From: an uncultured Lachnospiraceae bacterium
GTDB lineage: Bacteria > Bacillota > Clostridia > Lachnospirales > Lachnospiraceae
NCBI GenBank assembly: GCA_910585765.1
Contig: CAJUES010000003.1
Location: forward strand, 48,439 to 112,438
DNA length: 64,000 bases
Reading direction: 5' to 3'
In this document: positions 34,116 through 43,071 of the stretch, one piece after another
Layout of the letters: each line of letters starts with the position of its first letter
Position numbering within the stretch: position 1 is the stretch's first letter
The notes under the pieces: generated by a model
Told to the model about the DNA's origin: nothing
What the model saw: the letters and a program-made list of their open reading frames with translations, nothing else
The model's database searches: none
Translations under genes and position numbers: made by a program

Positions 34116-35216
34116 ATGGCAAGATTACCAGTCAGCGTGTGCCTGATCGCAAAGAACGAGGAACAGTACATAGAGCAGTGTCTTAGGAAGTTGCTGCGTT
34201 ACGGTATGGAGATCGTGGTGGTCGATACAGGCTCCACGGACAGAACAAAGGAGATCGCGGCGAAATACACAGATAAGCTGTTTGACTTCGCGTGGTGCGA
34301 CGATTTCAGTGCAGCCAGGAACTTTGCAGTGTCCAAAGCATCCAACAACTGGATCCTCACACTGGATTGCGATGAGTGTGTGGAGGAGTTGGACGCGGCA
34401 AAGCTGCGCACCTGCATGCAGCGATATCCAAAGAACGTCGGTGTCGTGGAGGTCAGAAATGTCTGCACGACAGTGGAGAGCGGTGTCTCGCGCGAGAGTG
34501 TGCAGATCGATGAGGTGCCCCGGTTTTACAATAAAAACTACTATGAATACCGTTTTCGGATCCATGAACAGATCGTGCCCAGAAATGCGGACGATTATGA
34601 CAGGATGATTCTCGAGAGTTTTCATATGCCTGTTATTGTCAGGCATTACGGCTACGATATCCCGCACGAGGAAATGATCAGAAAGCAGGAGAGGAATCTG
34701 AATCTGTTAGTAAAGTCAATAGGGGAGACCGAGGGGATGGATGACTATATCTATTTCCAGATCGGACAGTCCTACAATATATTGGGAAACTATGGGAAGG
34801 CGATCGAGGCGTATGATATGTGTCTGGAGATGAACAGAAACCCGGAGAAAAAGTTCATGGGCAATTGTCTGGAGTCCTACGCGGACTGTCTGATCAGGGC
34901 CGGGCATCCGGAGGCTGCATACAGACTGCTTGACATGAACAGGGATTATCTGAAAACGACGCGTCTGCGCTATCTGTTTGGCAGGGCAGCGCACATGTGC
35001 GGGGACGATGAGACGGCGGTCGGTTTTCTGGCAGGGATCACAGACGCGGCGGATTTCGAACGGCTCGGGGAGAATGTTTTTGATACATATGCAAGGATTT
35101 TTGCAATCTACAGTGAGACAGGACAGTCAGACCAGCTCGAGCGATATCAGAAGAAGCTGGCAGAATACGGAAAACAGCACGGAAAGCAGATCACATTTTC
35201 AGGAAAGGAGGCGTAG
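34116..35216 (+). CDS. Glycosyltransferase family 2 with TPR-like C-terminus, in motility operon
   Basis: 366 residues. The N-terminal GT-A domain shows VSVCLIAKNEEQYIEQCL, IVVVDTGSTDRTKEIA, W-C-D-D-F-S-A-A-R-N and the metal motif in LTLDCDECVE. These are the SunS/LPS-type GT2 marks. Residues about 205-340 are TPR-like (YFQIGQSYNILGNYGKAIEA, YDMCLEMN). Position between flgE and flbD-motA in the motility cluster suggests modification of a flagellar protein, hook or flagellin. This is inference; no nucleotide-sugar genes are nearby. AGGGAGG lies upstream of the ATG. Confidence 0.88.
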   Translation: MARLPVSVCLIAKNEEQYIEQCLRKLLRYGMEIVVVDTGSTDRTKEIAAKYTDKLFDFAWCDDFSAARNFAVSKASNNWILTLDCDECVEELDAAKLRTCMQRYPKNVGVVEVRNVCTTVESGVSRESVQIDEVPRFYNKNYYEYRFRIHEQIVPRNADDYDRMILESFHMPVIVRHYGYDIPHEEMIRKQERNLNLLVKSIGETEGMDDYIYFQIGQSYNILGNYGKAIEAYDMCLEMNRNPEKKFMGNCLESYADCLIRAGHPEAAYRLLDMNRDYLKTTRLRYLFGRAAHMCGDDETAVGFLAGITDAADFERLGENVFDTYARIFAIYSETGQSDQLERYQKKLAEYGKQHGKQITFSGKEA

Positions 35217-35223
35217 GGACGGC

Positions 35224-35430
35224 ATGATAGAAGTGACAAAGATCAACGGGACGAAGCTTTTGGTCAACACGAGCCTGATCGAGACGGTCGAGGAGACACC
35301 CGACACGGTTATTACGTTAACCGACGGCAAAAAAGTTATCATCAAAGAGAGTAGACACGAGGTCAAAAATTTAGTAAAATTGACAAGACAGGAGTACTTT
35401 AAGGGAATTCTGAATGTGGGAACTTCATAA
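35224..35430 (+). CDS. flbD: FlbD/SwrD-type small flagellar protein
   Basis: 68 residues, starting MIEVTKINGTKLLVNTSLIE with V-I-T-L-T-D-G-K-K-V-I-I-K-E-S, the whole FlbD family pattern. In B. subtilis the homologue SwrD raises flagellar motor power and lies in the same operon. The ATG at 35224 starts 8 bp after the glycosyltransferase gene; AGGAAAGGAGG overlaps that gene's end. Confidence 0.93.
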   Translation: MIEVTKINGTKLLVNTSLIETVEETPDTVITLTDGKKVIIKESRHEVKNLVKLTRQEYFKGILNVGTS

Positions 35431-35486
35431 AAGCTGTCCATGCAGCGGATCGATCACCAGGTAATTGGATTGGCGAGTGAGCCAAA

Positions 35487-35518
35487 TTGAGAAAATTTGA
35501 GAAAATATTCAGAAAATT
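35487..35518 (+). promoter_or_regulatory. Phased CodY-like operator array upstream of motA
   Basis: Three units TTGAGAAAAT, TTGAGAAAAT and TTCAGAAAAT start at 35487, 35497 and 35508, one helical turn apart. The last forms AATATTCAGAAAATT (35504-35518), 14 of 15 positions of the CodY consensus; the middle one gives 12 of 15. The array ends 1 bp before the -35. Confidence 0.7.
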
Positions 35519-35519
35519 G

Positions 35520-35585
35520 TTGCAATTTATGTAACCTTACAGTATTATATAAATATGGAGAAAAAGGCATACAGGATAATACTGT
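35520..35585 (+). promoter_or_regulatory. motA promoter with inverted repeat over the -10
   Basis: TTGCAA, 17 bp, TATTAT (35520-35548). The perfect 10-bp repeat ACAGTATTAT (35539-35548) / ATAATACTGT (35576-35585) includes the -10 and could form an operator or a transcript-end hairpin. Confidence 0.55.
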
Positions 35586-35631
35586 GCTTTTTGAACAGAC
35601 TGAAACTTAACGAAAAAAGGGGTGTGTGAAA

Positions 35632-36429
35632 GTGGATATAGCGTCTTTAGTGGGAATGATCGTATGCTTCGTCCTGGTTTTGTATGGTATGATCGACTCG
35701 GCAGGAGGTATTAGCGGTTTTGGATACTTTGTCAGTCTGCCGTCAGCGCTGATTACCTTTGGCGGGGCGGTCTTCGCGACGATGATGTCAGTGAGCATGG
35801 CAGACTTTGTCGGCGGTCTCAAGAGCATAGGACTGATTTTTAAGCCGGTCAATGTCAATGTGCCGGAGATGATCACAAAGATCATCGAGCTGTCCAATGT
35901 CGCGAGGAAAGAAGGTCTTCTCTCCCTGGAGGAAGCTGCAGGAAACCTTGAGGATGAGTTTATGAAAAAAGGCATCATGCTGATCGTCGACGGTACAGAT
36001 CCTGAGCTGGTAAGAGGGATCCTGGAGACGGAGATGAACAGTATTGACAGCAGACATAAGTTGAGATCGGGATTTTGGGACAACCTGGGTGCCATGGGAC
36101 CTGCATGGGGTATGATCGGTACGCTTGTTGGCCTGATTTGTATGTTAAATAACATGTCCGATCCGACATCGATCGGTCCGAAGATGGGTGTTGCGCTGAT
36201 CACGACATTCTATGGATCGATGCTTGCCAACTGGATCTGTACACCGACGTCAGGCAAGCTGCAGTCGAACAATACGATAGAGATGCAGTCAAAAGAGATC
36301 ATGATAGAAGGTCTGCTTTCCATACAGGCAGGTGAGAATCCCCGAGTGATTGAGGAGAAACTCAAGTCGTTCCTGTCACCTAAGGACAGACCTTCGCAGG
36401 AAGGAAGCGGAGCTGGAGGTGAAGCTTAA
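35632..36429 (+). CDS. motA: MotA, flagellar stator proton channel subunit
   Basis: 265 residues from the GTG at 35632, 9 nt after AAAAGGGG; a GTG two codons earlier is only 3 nt from that site. Four membrane segments are visible, with the torque-interface cytoplasmic loop (VARKEGLLSLEEAA, GTDPELVRGILETE). The channel motif is G-P-A-W-G-M-I-G-T-L-V-G-L. MotA and MotB form the ion-driven stator. motB overlaps its stop codon (TAATG). Confidence 0.95.
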   Translation: MDIASLVGMIVCFVLVLYGMIDSAGGISGFGYFVSLPSALITFGGAVFATMMSVSMADFVGGLKSIGLIFKPVNVNVPEMITKIIELSNVARKEGLLSLEEAAGNLEDEFMKKGIMLIVDGTDPELVRGILETEMNSIDSRHKLRSGFWDNLGAMGPAWGMIGTLVGLICMLNNMSDPTSIGPKMGVALITTFYGSMLANWICTPTSGKLQSNNTIEMQSKEIMIEGLLSIQAGENPRVIEEKLKSFLSPKDRPSQEGSGAGGEA

Positions 36430-37325
36430 TGGCAAAGAAGAAAGAGGAGTTCAAGCTCCCGCCTGGAACTCCGGCGCCATGGATGAGTACTTTCTCGGAT
36501 ATGATGACCCTGCTGATGTGTTTCTTTGTGCTTTTGTTCTCGATGTCGGAGGTGGATGCGGCTAAGTTCGAGGAGGTTGCCAAATCGTTCCAGTCGACCA
36601 TAAGTATTTTCAGAGCCGGATCGAAGGCGGTCGGCGACGGCATCCTGGTGAGCAACGGCGTGAGTCAGCTGAACATGCTTGACGAGTACATAAACACGAG
36701 CGGCAAGACCGCGGAAGCCGACACGACGGTCGAGGATCCGACCAAGCCGGGCGGCGCTGCGGAGGATAAGCTCAAGGAGGCTGCGGAGCAGCTCGAGATG
36801 ACGCAGGAGGAGGTCGAGTCGCTGCGGGACGCGATCGCGGAACTCGAGGAGGAGAAGATGAAACTCTCGGAGGAGCTCGCGGAGAAGATCGAGGAAGCGC
36901 TCGCGGAAAATATGATGACGGATCAGGTTGATGTGGATTTCAACGCGGATTATGTTACGCTTACATTAAACGGTGCGTTTCTGTTTGATTCAGGAAGGGC
37001 TGACATTAAGCCGGATGCTGTGCCGGTACTGAACAAGATCGGTGTGCTCCTCACAAAGTATGCGGACTCGGAGATCGAGATCGAGGGACACACGGACTCT
37101 GTGCCTCTAAACGGGGGCAGGTATGAGAACAATGATGTGCTCAGCAGCTACAGGGCATTGGCAGTTTTTGATTACTTGAAAGAAAATGCGTCGCTCGACC
37201 CGGGGATCGTGAAGCATTCCGGCAGAGGGGAGTATATGCCGATCGCGGACAATGCGACACCCGAGGGAAGGGCAAAGAACAGGCGTGTTGAGATAAAGAT
37301 ATACAATGCGTTGAGCGCACGTTAA
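36429..37325 (+). CDS. motB: MotB, flagellar stator peptidoglycan-anchored subunit
   Basis: 298 residues. The N-terminal segment P-A-P-W-M-S-T-F-S-D-M-M-T-L-L-M-C-F-F-V contains the ion-binding Asp in SDMMTLL (residue 22). A Glu-rich coiled coil lies at about 100-160. The OmpA-like peptidoglycan-binding domain lies at about 170-295 (FDSGRADIKPDAVPVLNKIG, IEIEGHTDSVP, GRGEYMP, KNRRVEIKI). The start overlaps motA by 1 nt. Confidence 0.96.
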   Translation: MAKKKEEFKLPPGTPAPWMSTFSDMMTLLMCFFVLLFSMSEVDAAKFEEVAKSFQSTISIFRAGSKAVGDGILVSNGVSQLNMLDEYINTSGKTAEADTTVEDPTKPGGAAEDKLKEAAEQLEMTQEEVESLRDAIAELEEEKMKLSEELAEKIEEALAENMMTDQVDVDFNADYVTLTLNGAFLFDSGRADIKPDAVPVLNKIGVLLTKYADSEIEIEGHTDSVPLNGGRYENNDVLSSYRALAVFDYLKENASLDPGIVKHSGRGEYMPIADNATPEGRAKNRRVEIKIYNALSAR

Positions 37326-37344
37326 TGAAAGGGGAAAATAAAAA

Positions 37345-37857
37345 ATGAAACGAAATCTGTTGTCAATTATCATTCTGGCGTTACTTGTTGTCAACATTGT
37401 ACTGTCAGCGATCATGATGGTGAGTGTGGCGAGCGCATCCAGGAAAACGGCATCGCTCGTGTCTGACATTTCAGCGCTTGTCGGAATCGAGATCAACGGG
37501 CTGCCACAGTCAGACCTGGCAACGACTGTGTCCATGGCCGACACGGCTGTTCACAATGTTGAGGGCGAACTGACCATTCCTCTGAAGAAGGGTGAGGATG
37601 AGGCGGATCACTATGCAGTCGGAAGTGTCTCGCTTTCCCTGGACACCAAGAACAAGGACTACAAGAATTATTCCGAGACGATGTCCGAGATGGACGGGAT
37701 CATCAAGGATATTGTGTTTGCTGTCATGGGGAACTACACGGTGGATGAAGCAAGAAACAATTCTGAGGCGATCAAGGCAGAGATCCTTGCAAAGCTCCAG
37801 GAACGCTTTGACTCGACATTTATATATGGTGTGTCATACAATTTCCTGTACAACTAG
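37345..37857 (+). CDS. fliL: FliL, flagellar basal-body stator-associated protein
   Basis: 170 residues with one N-terminal membrane segment (LLSIIILALLVVNIVLSAIM) and a FliL-like extracytoplasmic domain (SVSLSLDTKNKDY...SEMDGIIKDIVFAVMGNYTV). FliL surrounds and stabilises the stator. Position between motB and fliM agrees. The family is divergent, so the call leans on topology and order. GAAAGGGG lies upstream. Confidence 0.86.
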   Translation: MKRNLLSIIILALLVVNIVLSAIMMVSVASASRKTASLVSDISALVGIEINGLPQSDLATTVSMADTAVHNVEGELTIPLKKGEDEADHYAVGSVSLSLDTKNKDYKNYSETMSEMDGIIKDIVFAVMGNYTVDEARNNSEAIKAEILAKLQERFDSTFIYGVSYNFLYN

Positions 37858-37935
37858 CAGGGATCAGTGTGGCAAAAGAAGGACAGGGGAGTCAGGAATC
37901 AAAGGACGATGAATATGTAGGGGGTGATTAACTAC

Positions 37936-38916
37936 ATGGGAGAGGTATTATCGCAAAGCGAAATAGACAGTTTGCTGGCAGCCTTAAGCTCCGGTGAACT
38001 CGATGTGGAGGATATGCAGGAGAAGGACGAGCGACAAGCCAAAAATTATGACTTTAGCCGGCCTGCTAAATTCTCGAAAGAGCATTTAAGAACTTTAAAC
38101 ATGATTTTTGATCATTATGGAAGACTGTTATCAACAAACCTCCCTGTATACCTTAGAAAAAATGTACAGGTAAATGTTGCGAGTTCCGAGACCGTAACTT
38201 TTGCAGAGTTTTCAAACGCTCTGTCCAATCCGGTATTGCTTACAGTCGTCAATTTCTCACCGATGCCGGGCTCGATCATCATGGAGCTGACAAGCGGGCT
38301 GGGATATGCGATCATAGACCGAATGTTGGGAGGCAGGGGAGAGGCGCTCGACAAGGCAAGAGATTTTACGGAAATAGAGATGAGCATCATAGAGCGAATC
38401 ATGGTCATCTGTATGCAGCTGCTCAGGGAGCCGTGGAAAAATGTTGCGGAGGTGAATCCGTATCTCGAGAGGATCGAGACGAATCCGCAGTTTGCTCAGA
38501 TCATATCACCGAGCGATATGGTGGCGCTTGTGACCATGAATGTCAAGATCGGTGATGTGGAAGGTTTGATGAACGTATGTCTTCCATTTTTTACACTGGA
38601 AACGGTTATGGACCGGTTAAATACCAAGTTCTGGTATTCCAGCTTACAGAAGATGGACGATGAAGATTATGAGCAGTTCATTGAGTCGATGATCCGCAGA
38701 GTGGATGTTCCTGTTAAGGCAGTGCTCGGAAAGAGTGTCATAACGGTTAATGATTTCGTGAATATACAGGTGGGCGATATCATACGGCTGGATTCCAAGG
38801 TTGACGATGAACTGGATGTATATGTGGGGGATATTAAGAAATTTAGTGCTGTGCCGGGCGCGAGCAAAGAGGCATATGCAGTAAGGGTAACATCAGTAGT
38901 GAGGGAGGAGGAATAA
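37936..38916 (+). CDS. fliM: FliM, flagellar motor switch protein
   Basis: 326 residues from the ATG at 37936 (GGGGGTGA 8 nt upstream). The N-terminal CheY-P binding peptide VLSQSEIDSLLAAL is followed by the CheC-like middle domain (NPVLLTVVNFSPMPGSIIME, DRMLGGRG) and the C-terminal SpoA/FliN-like domain. FliM receives phospho-CheY and turns the motor. fliY follows after 4 bp. Confidence 0.97.
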   Translation: MGEVLSQSEIDSLLAALSSGELDVEDMQEKDERQAKNYDFSRPAKFSKEHLRTLNMIFDHYGRLLSTNLPVYLRKNVQVNVASSETVTFAEFSNALSNPVLLTVVNFSPMPGSIIMELTSGLGYAIIDRMLGGRGEALDKARDFTEIEMSIIERIMVICMQLLREPWKNVAEVNPYLERIETNPQFAQIISPSDMVALVTMNVKIGDVEGLMNVCLPFFTLETVMDRLNTKFWYSSLQKMDDEDYEQFIESMIRRVDVPVKAVLGKSVITVNDFVNIQVGDIIRLDSKVDDELDVYVGDIKKFSAVPGASKEAYAVRVTSVVREEE

Positions 38917-38920
38917 GACA

Positions 38921-40147
38921 ATGGATGGTATGTTATCTCAGGATGAGATCAATGCATTGTTGAACGGTGTAGATTTGTCAGCGGATTCCGGGGCGGCAGA
39001 CACGGCTACAGCAACAGCAGGTAGCCCGGGAGGGGATGAACTCACCGATATAGAAAAAGATGCGATAGGAGAGGTGGCCAACATCAGTATGGGTACTTCT
39101 GCTACGACACTTTTTTCACTTGTTAACAGAAAGGTAAATATCACAACACCTGTTGTGGAGATGTGCAACTGGCAGGATGTGCTGGACGCTTATGAAAGAC
39201 CCTGTGTATTTATCCAGATCAAGTACACGGTCGGACTGAACGGCACGAATATCCTGGTATTGAAGGAACATGACGTGAAGGTGATCACCGATCTGATGAT
39301 GGGCGGCGACGGCACCAATGTCGAGGGGGAACTCAGTGAGCTGCACTTGAGTGCGATCTCTGAGGCGATGAACCAGATGATGGGCTCGTCGTCGACATCG
39401 CTGTCATCGATGCTTGGCAAGACGATCGATATCAGCCCGCCAGAGTCAAGCCTCGTTGATCTTCATTCCAAGGCGCCGGGAGAACTCTCGCCGTTCCTTG
39501 AAGACAGGTTTGTCAAGATTTCGTTCAGGATGCAGATAGATGATCTGGTGGACTCCACGCTGATGCAGCTGTACCCGCTTGATTTTGCAAAATCAGTCTA
39601 CGAGACCTTCATGGCACAGCAGATGGGTGGGGCGTCTGAGCCGGCACCAGGTCCCGCGCCGACACCGGCCCCGGCAGCACCAGGCCCCGCGCCGGCTCCG
39701 GCTCCGGCAATGCAGCCACAGGGCGGTATGGATATGGGGATGCAGCAACAGATGGGAATGCCGCAGGGAGGTTACGGAATGCCGTCTATGGGAATGCCGC
39801 AGGGAGGATATGGAATGCCTATGGGAATGCCTATGGGATATGGAATGCCAAATGTGAATATACAGCCTGCGCAGTTCCAGAATTTTGCACAGGGACAGGG
39901 CGAGATGGTAAGTGCGGAGAGCATTGGCCTGATCAGGGATGTTCCTCTGGAGGTAACGGTAGAGTTGGGAAGGACCAGCAAATCGATTTCAGATATTCTG
40001 GAGTTTGCCCCGGGTACGATCATAGAACTTGATAAGATTGCCGGTGAGCCGATCGATATTCTTGTGAATGGCAAGTTTGTCGCAAAGGGCGAAGTGGTTG
40101 TTATCGAGGAGAGTTTTGGCGTGAGGATTATGGAAATAATAAAATAG
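38921..40147 (+). CDS. fliY: FliY, motor switch phosphatase (FliN domain fusion)
   Basis: 408 residues. The N-terminal CheY-binding-like peptide is MLSQDEINALLNGVDL. A CheC/CheX-like domain lies at about 45-220 with phosphatase helices (D-A-I-G-E-V-A-N-I-S and SEAMNQMMGSSS). A linker at about 235-310 is first Pro/Ala and then Gly/Met repeats. The C-terminal FliN domain includes D-V-P-L-E-V-T-V-E-L-G and V-V-V-I-E-E-S-F-G-V-R-I. FliY is both C-ring structure and CheY-P phosphatase. Confidence 0.96.
   Translation: MDGMLSQDEINALLNGVDLSADSGAADTATATAGSPGGDELTDIEKDAIGEVANISMGTSATTLFSLVNRKVNITTPVVEMCNWQDVLDAYERPCVFIQIKYTVGLNGTNILVLKEHDVKVITDLMMGGDGTNVEGELSELHLSAISEAMNQMMGSSSTSLSSMLGKTIDISPPESSLVDLHSKAPGELSPFLEDRFVKISFRMQIDDLVDSTLMQLYPLDFAKSVYETFMAQQMGGASEPAPGPAPTPAPAAPGPAPAPAPAMQPQGGMDMGMQQQMGMPQGGYGMPSMGMPQGGYGMPMGMPMGYGMPNVNIQPAQFQNFAQGQGEMVSAESIGLIRDVPLEVTVELGRTSKSISDILEFAPGTIIELDKIAGEPIDILVNGKFVAKGEVVVIEESFGVRIMEIIK
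39722..39849 (+). repeat. Gly/Met-rich tandem repeat in the fliY linker
   Basis: Irregular copies of GGAATGCCGCAGGGAGG and GGAATGCC encode repeated G-M-P-Q-G-G-Y-G-M-P units; length variation between strains is expected. Confidence 0.85.
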
Positions 40148-40228
40148 CGATATATTATTTCAGATAGTGTTTTGGATTAATGGAATCATGAGATTAGAGA
40201 ATGATGGAGTAGAAAGGACAAGATTATT

Positions 40229-40591
40229 ATGGGGAAGAGAATACTGATTGTAGACGACGCTGCTTTCATGAGAATGATGATCAAGGATATACTGACGAAA
40301 AACGGATATGAGATCGCAGCAGAAGCTGAGAATGGAAAGATTGCAGTCGATAAGTATAAAGAGGCATCGCCGGATCTGACACTTCTGGATATCACGATGC
40401 CCGAGATGGACGGGATCCAGGCGCTCAAGGCGATCAAGGGGATCGATCCGGGAGCAAATGTGATCATGTGTTCTGCTATGGGACAGCAGGCGATGGTTAT
40501 CGAGGCGATCCAGTCCGGAGCGAAGGACTTTATCGTGAAGCCGTTCCAGGCGGAGCGTGTTCTGGAGGCTGTCAAGAAGGTTGTAGGCTAA
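40229..40591 (+). CDS. cheY: CheY, chemotaxis response regulator
   Basis: 120-residue stand-alone receiver. Acidic pair Asp9-Asp10 in ILIVDDAAFM, phosphorylation site Asp54 in L-L-D-I-T-M-P-E-M, switch residue in C-S-A-M-G and the conserved Lys in FIVKPF. Phospho-CheY binds FliM and FliY, encoded just upstream. The separate place from cheA is the usual Firmicute arrangement. Confidence 0.97.
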   Translation: MGKRILIVDDAAFMRMMIKDILTKNGYEIAAEAENGKIAVDKYKEASPDLTLLDITMPEMDGIQALKAIKGIDPGANVIMCSAMGQQAMVIEAIQSGAKDFIVKPFQAERVLEAVKKVVG

Positions 40592-40596
40592 AAAGT

Positions 40597-40962
40597 ATGC
40601 TTTTATCATCGACATCAAAGAGGTTTGACTCTATCGGACAGTTGTTGACCGTGCTACTGATATTCATATTTGTCCTGGCCCTTACATATTTTGCCACAAA
40701 GCTCACTGCAGGTCTTCAGAAAGGGAGACTTGCAGGTTCTAATGTGGAGGTATTGGAGACTTTCAGGATAGCGCCGACCAAATATATACAGGTTGTGAAG
40801 ATTGGCAGGAAGTATTATTCTTATGTGGTCTGTAAAGATACAGTCACGCTGCTGGGAGAAATGACAGAGGATGATATTGCGGCACTGGATCAGAAAGAGG
40901 CGGAAGCTGCAGCCAATATCAGTTTTAAGGAGATACTGGACAAATTCAGAAAACAGCAGTGA
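40597..40962 (+). CDS. fliO: FliO-like flagellar export gate assembly protein
   Basis: 121 residues. One membrane segment near the N-terminus (LLTVLLIFIFVLALTYFAT), then a small cytoplasmic domain (NVEVLETFRIAPTKYIQVVK, IGRKYYSYVVCKDTVTLLGE). This is the FliO/FliZ pattern. FliO helps FliP ring formation and fliP follows. The ATG at 40597 lies 5 bp after cheY with only a weak AGG upstream. Confidence 0.88.
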   Translation: MLLSSTSKRFDSIGQLLTVLLIFIFVLALTYFATKLTAGLQKGRLAGSNVEVLETFRIAPTKYIQVVKIGRKYYSYVVCKDTVTLLGEMTEDDIAALDQKEAEAAANISFKEILDKFRKQQ

Positions 40963-41045
40963 GCCATGTGCAGGAAATTGTTGTGCTCCATCCTGTATGA
41001 GTGCGGGTCGACAAACAAATGTGTGAGACATAAGGATAATCTGAT

Positions 41046-41954
41046 ATGAAAAATAAAAGCAAAGAGTATAAGATCAGCCAGGAACTCCGAAAGATCGCAT
41101 ACATGCTGTGTATGGTGGCGGTGATATTTCTGGCGGATATCGCTGTGGTCAATGCGACGAGTGAGGATGACGGCGCTGCGGCGGAGCGGATCCTGGATAA
41201 CCAGATCGAGGAGAATGAGAACCGGACGAACATCAATGATCCCGGTACTGCCGAGACCGGTGAGGATCTAAAGGAACTGAATATCGCCAACAATCTCAAG
41301 ATCACATATGACAGTGGGAACGGAGAGCTCAACGGAACATTGCGGATCCTGTTGATACTGACAGCGATCGCTGTGCTGCCGATCCTTCTGGTAACGCTCA
41401 CATCGTTCACCAGGATACTGATCGTGCTGCATTTCACGAGACAGGCATTAAATACCCAGTCAGCACCGCCCAATCAGGTGTTGATCGCTATTTCTTTGTT
41501 CCTCACGTTTTATATCATGCAGCCGGTGTTCGCAAAGGTCTATACGGAGGCGATCGTTCCGTATGATGGGGGAGAGATCGGGTTTGAGGAGGCGATCGAT
41601 ATCGCGTCGGCTCCCATGAGAGATTTTATGTTTGAGCAGACGCAGAGGGATGATATCAATGTCTTTATGCAGATATCAAACGTAGCGTGGGATGGCGAGA
41701 CGTTCGCACAGGTGCCGACAACGGTTTTGATCCCGTCTTTTATTGTCAGTGAACTCCGCACAGCCTTTATCATTGGATTTATGATCTATGTGCCGTTTAT
41801 CGTGATCGATATGGTTGTCGCGTCAGTCCTGATGAGTATGGGTATGATGATGCTGCCGCCGACGACGATCTCCATGCCGTTCAAGATCCTGCTGTTTGTG
41901 CTGGCAGATGGATGGAGCATTGTGATCGTGGAGTTGGTGCGGACTTTTAAATGA
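41046..41954 (+). CDS. fliP: FliP, flagellar export gate protein
   Basis: 302 residues. The N-terminal signal-like hydrophobic segment is at about 20-38. The conserved core includes FTRILIVLHFTRQALNTQSA followed by P-P-N-Q, LFLTFYIMQPVFAKVYTEAI, PFIVIDMVVASVLMSMGMMM and L-P-P-T-T-I-S-M-P-F-K. FliP pentamer with FliQ and FliR forms the export channel. The longer N-terminal acidic segment (about 40-85) is variable. Confidence 0.97.
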   Translation: MKNKSKEYKISQELRKIAYMLCMVAVIFLADIAVVNATSEDDGAAAERILDNQIEENENRTNINDPGTAETGEDLKELNIANNLKITYDSGNGELNGTLRILLILTAIAVLPILLVTLTSFTRILIVLHFTRQALNTQSAPPNQVLIAISLFLTFYIMQPVFAKVYTEAIVPYDGGEIGFEEAIDIASAPMRDFMFEQTQRDDINVFMQISNVAWDGETFAQVPTTVLIPSFIVSELRTAFIIGFMIYVPFIVIDMVVASVLMSMGMMMLPPTTISMPFKILLFVLADGWSIVIVELVRTFK

Positions 41955-41994
41955 CAAAGCACAGGATGGATCGAAGAAGGAGGAGGGTGATACG

Positions 41995-42264
41995 ATGACA
42001 ACAGAAATGGTTACGGACGTTATGAAGGAAGGATTGTTTGTGGTGTTGAGGACAGCGGCGCCCCCTTTGATCGTGTCATTGGCGATCGGTCTTGCCGTCA
42101 GTATCTTCCAGACGGTGACTTCCATTCAGGAACAGACACTTACCTTTGTGCCCAAGATTGTGGGGATGTTTCTGTGTCTGATGCTTTTGGGCGACTGGAT
42201 GTTAAACGATATGACAACATACATGACAGATTTGTGGCATAATTTTTCTCTGTACATCAGATAG
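41995..42264 (+). CDS. fliQ: FliQ, flagellar export gate protein
   Basis: 89 residues, two membrane segments, with A-A-P-P-L-I-V-S-L-A-I-G-L-A-V-S-I-F-Q followed by TVTSIQEQTLTFVPKI, the FliQ signature. GGAGGAGGGTGA precedes the ATG. Confidence 0.96.
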   Translation: MTTEMVTDVMKEGLFVVLRTAAPPLIVSLAIGLAVSIFQTVTSIQEQTLTFVPKIVGMFLCLMLLGDWMLNDMTTYMTDLWHNFSLYIR

Positions 42265-42288
42265 CGGAAGGGAGTATGACTGCACAGT

Positions 42289-43071
42289 ATGGTGGATTTA
42301 ACTTTTTCCATGTCTGAATTGGAATATTTTCTGTTTGTGTTTGTGCGGATCGCGAGTTTTGTCTTTGTGGCTCCTTTCTTTAGTACCAGGGGCGTGCCAA
42401 ACAATGCCAAGGTTGCATTGAGCGTGTTTGTTGCCTACATCATGTATCACTTTGGACCGGAACATATTTATCCGGAATACAATACTATACTTGGATTTGC
42501 CACAGTTGTGCTGAAGGAAGTGTCGGTGGGTCTGCTGATCGGATTGGCAGCCCAGATGTGTACTTCCATTGTTTTATTTGCGGGAAGGATCATCGACATG
42601 GAGGTGGGACTTTCCATGGCGAACGTGTTTGATCCCACCACGAACGAGCAGGCTTCCATCACGGGAGCTTTAATGCAGTATGGCGTGATGATGATACTGT
42701 ATACGACAGGGCTTCACAGATTCCTGCTCAAGGCTCTGATGGAGACTTTTATACTGATACCGGTCGGCAACGCCCACATCAATACGGACAGGCTGCTGGA
42801 ATCCCTGATCGCATTTTTGGGCGATTATATCATTATCGGATTCCGGGTATGTCTGCCGGTTTTTGCCAGCATCACACTGATGAACATCGTCCTGGGTCTG
42901 CTGGCAAAGCTTGCGCCGCAGATGAATATGTTCTCTGTCGGTATCCAGCTCAAGCTGCTGGCGGGGCTTAGTGTTATCATGGTAACGATCTCGCTGCTGC
43001 CTGATGTCTGCAATTTTATCACGACGCAGATCCAGCAGATGATCATCTCAATGGTGGAGGGCATGATGTGA
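42289..43071 (+). CDS. fliR: FliR, flagellar export gate protein
   Basis: 260 residues with about six hydrophobic segments. Family marks are FFSTRGVPNNAKVALS, KEVSVGLLIGLAAQMC, DMEVGLSMANVFDPTTNEQA and LGLLAKLAPQMNMFSVGIQ. GGAAGGG lies upstream. The last codons overlap the GTG start of flhB. Confidence 0.96.
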   Translation: MVDLTFSMSELEYFLFVFVRIASFVFVAPFFSTRGVPNNAKVALSVFVAYIMYHFGPEHIYPEYNTILGFATVVLKEVSVGLLIGLAAQMCTSIVLFAGRIIDMEVGLSMANVFDPTTNEQASITGALMQYGVMMILYTTGLHRFLLKALMETFILIPVGNAHINTDRLLESLIAFLGDYIIIGFRVCLPVFASITLMNIVLGLLAKLAPQMNMFSVGIQLKLLAGLSVIMVTISLLPDVCNFITTQIQQMIISMVEGMM

